From positions 310,001 to 374,000 of the forward strand of contig CBDEUR010000003.1 in the NCBI GenBank assembly GCA_965243345.1: a stretch of DNA of 64,000 bases, in the 5' to 3' direction. This stretch comes from Bin52 sp965243345. Lineage in GTDB: Bacteria > Pseudomonadota > Alphaproteobacteria > Thalassobaculales > Thalassobaculaceae. Below, piece after piece: positions 52,878-60,061 of the stretch. Every line of letters begins with the position of its first letter. The first letter of the stretch is position 1. Under the pieces are notes generated by a model. The model was not told the DNA's origin. It saw only the letters and a list, made by a program, of their open reading frames with translations, and ran no database searches. A program made the translations under genes and the position numbers.

Positions 52878-54625
52878 AGCTCGACCCGGTCGATCTCAGT
52901 GTCATCCAGGCCGGCCTGCAGCAGGTCTGTGACGAGATGGACCTGTGTTTCTCGCGGGCGGCGTTCTCTCCGGTGATCGCGGAGGCGAACGACCGCTCCG
53001 ACGGGATCTATGCCGCCGAAAACGGCGCCCTGATTGCGCAGGGTGCCGGTGGATTGCCGGTGTTTGTCGGCACCATGCAGTACTCGACCCGGGTGTTGAT
53101 CGACATGATCCGTGACGGCGCGGTTGCCGGGCCACGGCCGGGCGACGTCTACATCGTCAACGATCCCTATCTCGGCGGGACCCACCTGATGGACGTGCGG
53201 TTTGCCCGTCCGTTCTATCGCTCGGGCCGCCTGTGGTGCTGGTTGTCCAACACCGGTCACTGGCCCGACATCGGCGGCTCGGTGCCGGGTGGGTTTTCCG
53301 CCACGGCGACCGAGGTTGAGCAGGAGGGCCTGCGGCTTCCGCCCGTCAAGCTGTTCAAGGAAGGGGAACTGGACCGGGAGATCCTCTCCATCATCACCTC
53401 GAACATCCGGGTCCCGGATCAGCGGATCGGCGACATCAAGGCCCAGACGGCGGCGCTGACCGTGGGAGAGGAACGCCTGAACCTGCTGCTGGATCGATAC
53501 GGCGACGACATGGTCAGTGCCGCGATCGCCGAACTCCGGCACCGTGCCGCCGACCAGATGCGGGCCTGCATACGCGAAATACCCGAAGACACCTGGTCTT
53601 CGGTTGCCTGGGTCGACAGCGACGGCGTAGAGAACCGGCCGCTCGCCATCCGGCTGGCGGTCACGCGCAGTGCCGACGAACTCCGCTTCGATTTCTCGGG
53701 CTCGAGCCCACCCTGTGCCGGGCCGATGAACTCCGTGCTCGCGACCACCCTGAGCTCGGTCTACCTGGCCATGCGGCACATCTTTCCCGAAGCGCCGCTC
53801 AGTGCCGGGGCCTTCGAGCCGCTGCACGTCATCCGACCTGTCGGGACGTTCCTGGATGCGAGCTATCCGCGACCGGTTTCGGGGTGTGCGGCCGAGGTCT
53901 CGCAGCGCATCGCCGAGGCGGTATTCGCGGCCCTGGTCGATGCGCTGCCGCACCGGGTGACGGCGGCTCCTGCCGGTTCCAGCGGCAACTTTGCGCTCGG
54001 TGGTCATGATCCCGTGGCGGACCGTGGCTACGTGATGTACCAGCTGTCCGGCGGCGGCTACGGCGGCAACAGCGAGACCGACGGCCTGAGCAACGGATGC
54101 TCGACAATCGGCATATCCAAGGCACAGCCGGTCGAGATCATGGAACAGAACTTTCCGGTGCTCTACCGGCGGTACGCCCTGCACGAGGGCTCGGGCGGGC
54201 CGGGCTTTCACCGCGGCGGCTTCGGCCTCGACTACGAGGTTGAACTGCGCCGCGGCGAGGCGACCGCGAGCTTCGTGATGGACCATGGACGGTTCGGTCC
54301 CCAGGGCGCCAGGGGAGGGGGCGACGGCGGGCCCAACAGGGTCACCGTTACCAGCAAAGGCAGGCAATGGACGCCGGAGCACCTCTCCAAGGCTCAGGAC
54401 ATTCCGCTCGTGGCCGGCGACCGCGTCCGGGTTCGCACGCCCGGCGGCGGCGGTTTCGGCAACCCGCTCGATCGCGACCCCGAGCTCGTCCTCGAGGATG
54501 TCCGCCTGGGCCGTTACACCGTCGACGAGGCGCGTTCGATGTACGGTGTCGTGATCGACCCCGGGGCGATGCGGGTGGACACGCCCGCGACAACCCGTGA
54601 GCGAAACCGGGCAGATACACGCTGA
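52874..54625 (+). CDS. hyuB: Hydantoinase/oxoprolinase family protein, HyuB type (copy 2)
   Basis: 583-residue partner of HyuA copy 2. Start ATG 52874 overlaps (ATGA). Family features: IVNDPYLGGTHLMDVRF, NTGHWPDIGGSVPGGF (His-x2-Asp-Ile-Gly), the middle region FDFSGSSPPCAGPMNS, and the glycine-rich end RVRTPGGGGFGNPLDRDPELV. Unlike copy 1 it keeps the canonical Asn-Asp-Pro. It should act with HyuA on a cyclic amide or similar. Followed by a two-helix membrane protein of 61 residues after 125 bases. Confidence 0.92.
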   Translation: MKLDPVDLSVIQAGLQQVCDEMDLCFSRAAFSPVIAEANDRSDGIYAAENGALIAQGAGGLPVFVGTMQYSTRVLIDMIRDGAVAGPRPGDVYIVNDPYLGGTHLMDVRFARPFYRSGRLWCWLSNTGHWPDIGGSVPGGFSATATEVEQEGLRLPPVKLFKEGELDREILSIITSNIRVPDQRIGDIKAQTAALTVGEERLNLLLDRYGDDMVSAAIAELRHRAADQMRACIREIPEDTWSSVAWVDSDGVENRPLAIRLAVTRSADELRFDFSGSSPPCAGPMNSVLATTLSSVYLAMRHIFPEAPLSAGAFEPLHVIRPVGTFLDASYPRPVSGCAAEVSQRIAEAVFAALVDALPHRVTAAPAGSSGNFALGGHDPVADRGYVMYQLSGGGYGGNSETDGLSNGCSTIGISKAQPVEIMEQNFPVLYRRYALHEGSGGPGFHRGGFGLDYEVELRRGEATASFVMDHGRFGPQGARGGGDGGPNRVTVTSKGRQWTPEHLSKAQDIPLVAGDRVRVRTPGGGGFGNPLDRDPELVLEDVRLGRYTVDEARSMYGVVIDPGAMRVDTPATTRERNRADTR

Positions 54626-54750
54626 CCATGGCGTGGCGACGCTACGCCCTCTCCGTAAAACTGCCGGTCTTGGCGGTGCAGGCCGCGGCGGGGTACAAGA
54701 TGAGACGTCGTCAGTTCGGAAGTTTCTGACCCGTCCCGGAGGACAGATCG

Positions 54751-54936
54751 ATGCCGACCGGTGTGAAGCTCGCTCTCAGCGTAGCCGTGATCGCGATTGG
54801 CGCCGGGTGCGCCTGGCTGGAACGAACCTACGGCGAGACGCTGGTGTTCTGGGTCATCCTTGGACTGACGGCATTCATGGTTCTCGCCGTGTGGCTGTTC
54901 CCTGAAGCCGGGGTGAAGGACGGGGAGAAGACCTGA
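54751..54936 (+). CDS. Small two-helix membrane protein
   Basis: 61-residue protein with hydrophobic segments at about residues 6-22 and 30-49 and a charged tail. Start ATG 54751 with a good GGAGGA 8 bases upstream, which supports translation. I do not recognise the family. It lies 125 bases after hyuB copy 2 and could be read from the same message. A hairpin at 54956-54992 follows. Confidence 0.6.
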   Translation: MPTGVKLALSVAVIAIGAGCAWLERTYGETLVFWVILGLTAFMVLAVWLFPEAGVKDGEKT

Positions 54937-54955
54937 ACCTGTTCCAGCGCCGTTC

Positions 54956-54992
54956 GTCAGTCTGTCGATGGGACACATGTCGACAGCCTGAC
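54956..54992. repeat. 12-bp-stem hairpin beside the TnpB remnant; possible IS right end or terminator
   Basis: GTCAG (54956-54960) pairs with CTGAC (54988-54992) and CTGTCGA (54962-54968) with TCGACAG (54980-54986), with a single mismatch between the two helices and an 11-base loop. It starts 5 bases after the TnpB-frame stop when read on the minus strand, where IS200/IS605 elements have their right-end hairpin. It also lies 20 bases after the small membrane protein gene, so it could simply be its terminator (no T-run). Confidence 0.5.
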
Positions 54993-54996
54993 ACCG

Positions 54997-55190
54997 TCAT
55001 GCCGCCCGCCTCCGATCCGTTGCACGGGTCGCGGGTGCCGGCGGATCCGAACGTTCCTCGCTGCGCACAAGCGGCAGTTCCCGACGCCGAACGATGCGGG
55101 CCGCGTTCAGGTCCGCGTGATCCGTGTGGTGGCCACCCCCAACCAGGCTGAGGCGCTCGGGGTTGCGTTCTTCCGGCGGTGGTGGTTTAG
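54997..55190 (-). pseudogene. TnpB (IS200/IS605 OrfB) C-terminal remnant
   Basis: The minus-strand frame ending at 54997 reads GGHHTDHADLNAARIVRRRE, then a charged tail. This is close to the C-terminal zinc-ribbon end of TnpB (C-x2-CGHxDHADxNAAxNI). Upstream PRLCAAKPPPPEERNPERL keeps one Cys, but the other zinc Cys have been lost (CGH became GGH). No N-terminal or RuvC-like DED part is nearby, so it is a fossil. TnpB is an RNA-guided nuclease whose guide RNA comes from the element's right end. Confidence 0.6.
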
Positions 55191-55342
55191 CGGCGCAGAG
55201 CCTGGGACTGCGGGACCTGCCAAACGCACTGATATTGCACGCCGCCATCGTGTATGATTACGCAGGTCGGAACGGACAGGAGCGGTGACCTCAAGCGGCG
55301 GGCGCGCCCGAAGCCTCACCCGTCTACAAGAGGTTCTCCGCA

Positions 55343-55423
55343 ATGAACGCCGTCATTCCTGATCCCATGACCCTTGTCGTACAGGTTTCTGCCATCGCCG
55401 ATCTCGCATGGACCCAATCTTGA
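55343..55423 (+). CDS. Possible 26-residue leader ORF before the antitoxin
   Basis: ATG 55343 with AAGAGG about 9 bases upstream opens 26 codons and stops at TGA 55421-55423. The stop overlaps the next ATG (TGATG). The peptide has no known motif. Because the antitoxin itself lacks a visible ribosome site, the leader may drive coupled translation, or it may be the N-terminal part of the antitoxin split by a frameshift. Confidence 0.35.
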   Translation: MNAVIPDPMTLVVQVSAIADLAWTQS

Positions 55424-55647
55424 TGGTTTTGACAACAACCCAGATCATCAACGGTTTCCTGGCAGGTGAAGTCTCCCGGGAAGAGACGATGCGGTACCTG
55501 CATATGTCGTCCTACTCCGAATTGCTCAATGCCCTGGCCGACCGGGGCATCCCGCCGCCCAAGCCGCTCCCGGAGCAGGTCGAGGCGGAACTTGAGGTGG
55601 CGATGCCGGTTCTGCGGATGATGGAGGCCGCCCGGCGTGACACTTGA
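55423..55647 (+). CDS. Small antitoxin-like protein (remotely UPF0175-like)
   Basis: 74-residue protein if it starts at ATG 55423 (79 from ATG 55408). The core FLAGEVSREETMRYLHMSSYSELLNALADRGIPPP resembles the helix-turn-helix of UPF0175-type antitoxins (G-x-hS-x-x-A-x-x-L-x-h-s-x-x-E-h-L-x-x-L-x-x-xGI), and a charged C-terminal helix would bind a toxin. It overlaps the PIN-domain gene by 11 bases, the usual tight arrangement. It is less GC-rich than the flanks, which suggests transfer. Family assignment is tentative. Confidence 0.6.
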   Translation: MVLTTTQIINGFLAGEVSREETMRYLHMSSYSELLNALADRGIPPPKPLPEQVEAELEVAMPVLRMMEAARRDT

Positions 55648-56242
55648 GTTGGTCATCCCGGACAGCGGTCCACTGATATCTCTGGGACGGATTGAACGGC
55701 TGGACCTGCTGGACCGCTTCGATTGTCCGATCGTGATAACGGACATGGTAGTGGACGAGGTGTTGCGCGGAATGCCCGGTGCCCCTGACGCCGAAATCTT
55801 CAACGTCTGGTTTGAGAACGGCGGGAACCGGATACAGACAGTCGAAACGAGCATTGGCTTGCTCTGGAAGGCACTGCCACCGGCACAACAGGCACTGCGC
55901 AAACGCATCAAGGACGCAGGAGAGACCTCGATTTGGCAGTTCTCGAACACTCTGCGGGACACCATGAGGGCCACAGATTACGGGGTTCTGTTGTTCGAGG
56001 AAAACAAGGTCAAGTGGATGGATTTCGGACCGCGCCTTGCGAAGGTCACGACCTGGTCCTTTCTGATCGGACTTGAACGCATGGGAGTGATTCCCTCCGC
56101 AGAATCGCTTCATGACAACATGGTTGCGGCCGGTAGGAGAATTCAGAAGGATCCTTTTGAGCAACAGGCCGAGAGTGCTGAAGCAGGGGCAAGCTGGACC
56201 GACATGTACAGTATGGATCGATCGGGGGGACCGCTCACCTGA
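55637..56242 (+). CDS. PIN-domain toxin-like protein (DUF3368-like)
   Basis: 201-residue PIN-type nuclease candidate. Acid residues: Asp9 in IPDSGPLISLGRI, Glu41 in VVDEVLRG, Asp93/Glu96 in IKDAGETSIW and Glu121/122 in LLFEENKVK, where DUF3368 proteins usually have Asp-Asp. The start GTG 55637 lies inside the end of the antitoxin-like gene. A 30-residue C-terminal extension (QKDPFEQQAESAEAGASW) is longer than usual. The pair is probably a chromosomal toxin-antitoxin module brought in with the IS remnant upstream. Confidence 0.72.
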   Translation: MTLELVIPDSGPLISLGRIERLDLLDRFDCPIVITDMVVDEVLRGMPGAPDAEIFNVWFENGGNRIQTVETSIGLLWKALPPAQQALRKRIKDAGETSIWQFSNTLRDTMRATDYGVLLFEENKVKWMDFGPRLAKVTTWSFLIGLERMGVIPSAESLHDNMVAAGRRIQKDPFEQQAESAEAGASWTDMYSMDRSGGPLT

Positions 56243-56362
56243 TCCGGCCTGTCGTCCGCGACCGTCCGGGCGCCGATGCTTCGCACGGGTGCCGGCGAGG
56301 GTGAGGGTGCGGAAGCGGCCGACACACGCAGCCTGTCTCACGGCCAGGGCTGTCCCGGGAGG

Positions 56363-56412
56363 GGCCGGAACCGGACCGGCCACCTCGCCGCGAAAACCTG
56401 ACCATTGTCAGG
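56363..56412. terminator. Two small hairpins between convergent genes
   Basis: GGCCGG/CCGGCC with a 7-base loop (56363-56381) and CCTGAC/GTCAGG with loop CATT (56397-56412) lie between the convergent PIN gene and alpha/beta hydrolase gene. Either could end transcription from one side; neither has a T-run. Confidence 0.35.
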
Positions 56413-56504
56413 CAGGAACAGGACAGCCTGGCAGTTCGGCAGCTTCACTGAGGCGCGGGCAGCGACCCGTCGGCTTGAATGAGGGGCGCAGTCCGCTTTC
56501 GCGC

Positions 56505-57383
56505 TTATCCGGCGCGCGCGACGTGGTCGAGAATGTGCCGGGCCACTGCTTCGGGTTGTTCTTCCGGGACGAAGTGGCCGCTGTCGGGAACCGCGAAACC
56601 CGTCACGTCGCGTGCGACGCGGCGCATCGAGCGTTCGGGTTCGCCGCCGCGCCCCCTGGCCTCGGCCTTCTCGCCACCGAGTGCGAGTACCGGCATCGGC
56701 AGCCGGAAGCCGGTGGCGAGCAGGGCCGCGTTGTCGGCGGTATCGCGCGGCAGGTTACGGTAGTAGGCGAAGCCGGCGCGCAGGGCGGCCGGATCGCTGT
56801 AGGTGCGCAGGTATTCGGTGACTGTCGCGTCATCTATGGCGTCCCGGCGCCACGAGAATTCACGGTAGAACCAGCCGAGGTACTCCCGTTCGCGACCGGT
56901 CACCAGCGCTTCGGGCAGGTCAGGCGTCATGTGGAAGGCATGGTGCCATCGCCGTCCTCCCTGCGAGAAACTCGCTCCGTCGCCGGGGATCACGACGTCG
57001 ATGACGGTCATGGTCAGCATCGGGTCCGGGTACCATGCGCCGAGGGCGAAGGTGACCGGACCACCCCAGTCGTGGCCCACGCAGTGCCATGTGCGAAGTC
57101 CGAGATGGCCGGAAAGCAGTCGGTGGATATCACCTGCCACGGTGCGCTTGTCGTAGCCTTCGGCCGGACGCGACGAATCACCGAGGCCGCGCAGGTCCGG
57201 TGCAATGACCGGGTAGTGGCCGGCAAGCCGCCGCATCACGCCGCGCCACTCGTACCAGGTCTGCGGCCAGCCGTGCAGGAGCACGATCGGCGGTGTGGAT
57301 GTCGACAAGTCCCCCAGGGTGACATAGTGGATCGTCACATCGCCGAGATCGGCGAAATGGTGCTCGAAGTCGCGACAGGTCAT
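56505..57383 (-). CDS. Alpha/beta hydrolase, epoxide hydrolase/haloacetate dehalogenase-like
   Basis: 292-residue hydrolase. Start ATG 57383 since the upstream frame is unlike protein. Oxyanion motif HGWP (37-40), nucleophile Asp105 in CVGHDWGGPV, catalytic His in DSGHFVPEEQPE near residue 270. An Asp nucleophile marks the epoxide hydrolase/haloalkane or fluoroacetate dehalogenase branch, which makes an ester intermediate. The cap region contains several Trp and Tyr (WYEWR, YLGWFYREFSWRRD) typical of epoxide hydrolases. Single gene, 109 bases after dgoA on the same strand. Confidence 0.88.
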   Translation of the reverse strand: MTCRDFEHHFADLGDVTIHYVTLGDLSTSTPPIVLLHGWPQTWYEWRGVMRRLAGHYPVIAPDLRGLGDSSRPAEGYDKRTVAGDIHRLLSGHLGLRTWHCVGHDWGGPVTFALGAWYPDPMLTMTVIDVVIPGDGASFSQGGRRWHHAFHMTPDLPEALVTGREREYLGWFYREFSWRRDAIDDATVTEYLRTYSDPAALRAGFAYYRNLPRDTADNAALLATGFRLPMPVLALGGEKAEARGRGGEPERSMRRVARDVTGFAVPDSGHFVPEEQPEAVARHILDHVARAG

Positions 57384-57492
57384 GGATCGGGGCCTCCCGG
57401 AGGCGATTGGATCGATCGTGGATGCCGCAACCGGGACTTCATGCCGGCTCCCGGCCGCAACCGGTGCCGGCCAACGGTGGACACCGGCACCT

Positions 57493-58101
57493 TCACCGGC
57501 CGCGTGCCTCATCGTAGGCGGCAACGATGGCGTCGGCACGCTGTCGCACCTCAGGCACGCCGAACTCCGGCCTGTAGAGCGCCGAACCGATCCCGAACCC
57601 GGTAACACCCGCCCTGAGCCATTCGGCAAAGTTGCCCGGACCGACACCGCCGACAGCCCAGGTCTCGGTGCCCGGCGGCAGCACGGCGCGGATCGCGACG
57701 AGTCCGTCGGGACCGATCAGGAACGAGGGGAAGAACTTCAGGCCGTCGGCACCGTGCCTGAGCGCGGCAAAGCACTCCGTTGCCGTGGCGACCCCCGGGC
57801 AGGACGTCATTCCCGCAGCCTTTGTCGCCTCGATCACCGCGGGGTTGCAGTCAGGTGAGACGACCAGGGTCCCGCCCGCATCCTTCACGGCTGCGACCTG
57901 CTCGACCGTCAGCACGGTCCCCGCACCGATCTTGGCCTCCCCGTCCAGGTTGCGGGCGAGCGTGGCGATCGAGGCGAGCGGCTGCGGCGAGTTCATCGGC
58001 ACCTCGATGCGGTGGATGCCGGCCTCGACGAGCGCTCGTCCGATGCCGGTCACCTGGTCGGGGCGCACGCCGCGCAGGATCGCGATGATGGGTCGACTCA
58101 T
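57493..58101 (-). CDS. dgoA: 2-dehydro-3-deoxy-6-phosphogalactonate aldolase
   Basis: 202-residue class I aldolase of the KDPG/KDPGal family, splitting KDPGal to pyruvate and glyceraldehyde 3-phosphate. Schiff-base Lys122 in LKFFPSFLIGP and Glu33 in HRIEVPMNSPQP have the same 89-residue spacing as Glu37-Lys126 of E. coli DgoA. The text IEVPMNSP is the KDPGal rather than KDPG form. Start ATG 58101 overlaps the dgoK stop by 4 bases. Forms the two-gene operon dgoK-dgoA; no galactonate dehydratase or transporter is in view. Confidence 0.93.
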   Translation of the reverse strand: MSRPIIAILRGVRPDQVTGIGRALVEAGIHRIEVPMNSPQPLASIATLARNLDGEAKIGAGTVLTVEQVAAVKDAGGTLVVSPDCNPAVIEATKAAGMTSCPGVATATECFAALRHGADGLKFFPSFLIGPDGLVAIRAVLPPGTETWAVGGVGPGNFAEWLRAGVTGFGIGSALYRPEFGVPEVRQRADAIVAAYDEARGR

Positions 58102-59003
58102 CCGCCTTTCTCCGACAGTCCGCTCCAGGCGGCCTTCAGTCCGGCAAGTGTCATTGCGTCCCCCGACAACCGTTCGGCACGAACACCCCGCGAGCGCAGC
58201 GCCTCGGCATAGGGCCCCGAGAGCGCCTCGGAACCGATCAGCGTGACCTGTTCGATCGCCTCCGAGGCGAGCACGCCCGCAATCTCCAGCCCGACCAGAA
58301 GCCCGGACAACCGTGCCCGGAACACGGCTGGCGGCATGTCGTGGAGCAGTGTCGCGGCTCGAAGCGAGAACAGCTCGGCAGAAACAAGCCGCGGCCGTTC
58401 CATGGCGTCGTCGACCGCCTCGATGTAGGTGTCACGGTCCCACGCGTCCTGCGACATGCCGTGTCTCAGCACCGAGTGTGTGGACAACAGGTCGTAGATC
58501 TCTCCCGTCATGAAGGTGCGGAACCGGTCGATTGCACCATCGCGCAGGTGAACCCACTTGGTGTGGGTCCCGGGCAGGCAGATCACGCCGTCGAATCCCG
58601 GAGCATCGGCCAGGAGACCGGCGATCTGGGTTTCCTCGCCGCGCATCACGTCCGGCGGGTTCGCCTGGCAGATGCCCGGCAGGATGCGCACGGCGAGCCT
58701 CGGATCGCGCGCCGGTGCTGCGACCGCGTCCCGGATCCCCGGTGGCGGACAGGGGACGGAGGCGTATGGGGCTTCGAACCAGCCCTGACGTGCGCCGACC
58801 ATTCCGCAGGCGACAACCGGCACTACCCGGCCCGCGGGCAAGTGGGGATCGAGCAACCGAAGCAGGGCGTGCTCGAACTCGTCGGGCGCGAGCCGCCCCA
58901 TGCCGTCGGCGGACGAGAGCGCGGCGGGCTCCGCCCGTGCGGGGTCCAGCACCCAGGCCCTGAGATGCGTGGTCCCCCAGTCTACGGCAATCCACCCAGG
59001 CAT
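58098..59003 (-). CDS. dgoK: 2-dehydro-3-deoxygalactonokinase
   Basis: 301-residue sugar-acid kinase that phosphorylates KDGal for DgoA. N-terminus IAVDWGTTHLRAWVL is the ATP-phosphate loop of the DgoK family; CGMVGARQGWFEAPYASVPCP and CLPGTHTKWVHLRDGAI follow. Start ATG 59003; ATG 59018 would add five residues. Divergent from the xanthine-dehydrogenase-family operon, with 200 bases between. Together with dgoA it gives the last two steps of the De Ley-Doudoroff (galactonate) route. Confidence 0.92.
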   Translation of the reverse strand: MPGWIAVDWGTTHLRAWVLDPARAEPAALSSADGMGRLAPDEFEHALLRLLDPHLPAGRVVPVVACGMVGARQGWFEAPYASVPCPPPGIRDAVAAPARDPRLAVRILPGICQANPPDVMRGEETQIAGLLADAPGFDGVICLPGTHTKWVHLRDGAIDRFRTFMTGEIYDLLSTHSVLRHGMSQDAWDRDTYIEAVDDAMERPRLVSAELFSLRAATLLHDMPPAVFRARLSGLLVGLEIAGVLASEAIEQVTLIGSEALSGPYAEALRSRGVRAERLSGDAMTLAGLKAAWSGLSEKGG

Positions 59004-59203
59004 CTGACCGGTCCTCACGCCTTCCCGCAGCGAACCCGCACCCCGTGCACGGAGCCTTCCGTCGCGCGGATCCTATCTGGCCCCGGACCCTGCCACCATG
59101 TCTTCGACGAGAGGTTCGCACGGACCCGGCCATTCGATTGACAGTTCGCGATATTCAGGAGCATGGTCCGGTTCGGCAATCCCCCGGCAAAGAGGATCCG
59201 ACG

Positions 59204-60061
59204 CTGATCCAGGCGGACTATATCAGGCCGTCCAGGCTGGACGCGGCGCTGGATGCGGTAACCTGCGGGACGGTGATCGCCGCTGGCTGCACCGACCTGT
59301 TCGCGTCCACCAGCCGGCCGGAACTGCCGGGCGGACGGGTTCTCGACATCACGGCGATCGATGATCTGCGTGGCATCCACCGTACGCACGGATCCTGGTG
59401 GATCGGACCGACCACCAGCTGGTCCACGATCCGGTCCGCCGAATGCCTGCCGCCAGCATTCGACGCGTTGCGTCAGGCGGCGCGCGAGGTGGGCGCGGTC
59501 CAGATCCAGAATTCCGGCACCGTCGGCGGCAACCTGTGCAACGCCTCTCCGGCGGCCGACGGGGTGCCGCCGTTGCTGCTGCTCGATGCCGAGGTTGAAC
59601 TGCGTTCACGGACCCGTGAGCGCCGGATGCCGCTTGCCGAGTTCATCCGGGGCCCGCGCAGGACCGCGCTCGAACCGGACGAACTCCTGGTCGGGATCGT
59701 CATCCCGGAAGCGGCAACGCGCGGCCGATCGGTGTTCGTGAAACTCGGCGCCCGGACCCACCTGGTGATATCCATCGCCATGGTCGCGGCCCGGCTTGAG
59801 GTGAGCGACGGCATCATCACCCGCGCCGCGCTGTCGGTCGGGTCCTGCAGCGCCGTAGCCGTGCGGTTGCCGGCAGCTGAGAATGAACTCGTGGGCCGGC
59901 CGGCGAGGCCCGGGACGGCCGAGGCGATCAGCGAACAGGCGATAGCCGGGGAGCTCTCGCCGATCTCCGACATCCGGTCCGACGCCGGCTATCGGCGCAC
60001 CGCCGCCGCGATCATGGTCCGGCGCGCCGTCAGGACCCTGCTCGACGGACCGGACGCGTGA
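59204..60061 (+). CDS. FAD-binding subunit of a xanthine-dehydrogenase-family enzyme (CoxM-like)
   Basis: About 285-residue FAD subunit of a molybdenum hydroxylase. FAD contacts are in AAGCTDLF and QIQNSGTVGGNLCNASPAADGVPPLL (around residues 100-130), the latter the family signature. The frame is open upstream, but there is no ATG/GTG near the domain start; CTG 59204 has AGAGGA 7 bases before it and gives the usual N-terminus (IQADYIRPSRLDAAL). TTG 59138 is an alternative without ribosome site. The stop overlaps the next gene (GTGA). Confidence 0.88.
   Translation: MIQADYIRPSRLDAALDAVTCGTVIAAGCTDLFASTSRPELPGGRVLDITAIDDLRGIHRTHGSWWIGPTTSWSTIRSAECLPPAFDALRQAAREVGAVQIQNSGTVGGNLCNASPAADGVPPLLLLDAEVELRSRTRERRMPLAEFIRGPRRTALEPDELLVGIVIPEAATRGRSVFVKLGARTHLVISIAMVAARLEVSDGIITRAALSVGSCSAVAVRLPAAENELVGRPARPGTAEAISEQAIAGELSPISDIRSDAGYRRTAAAIMVRRAVRTLLDGPDA

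Larger units (their letters stand above)
54937..55342. other. Region with transposon remnant between the small membrane protein and the second toxin-antitoxin pair
   Basis: About 400 bases. It contains a long hairpin (54956-54992), a decayed TnpB end on the minus strand (54997-55190) and, at 55253-55258, TATGAT, a good -10 hexamer with only a poor -35 (CTGATA, 55230-55235), possibly the promoter for the toxin-antitoxin pair. Confidence 0.55.

Noticed and set aside
55235..55258. TTGCAC ... TATGAT as a promoter for the second toxin-antitoxin pair
   Set aside because: The spacing is only 12 bases, too short; TATGAT may still act with a poor -35 at 55230.
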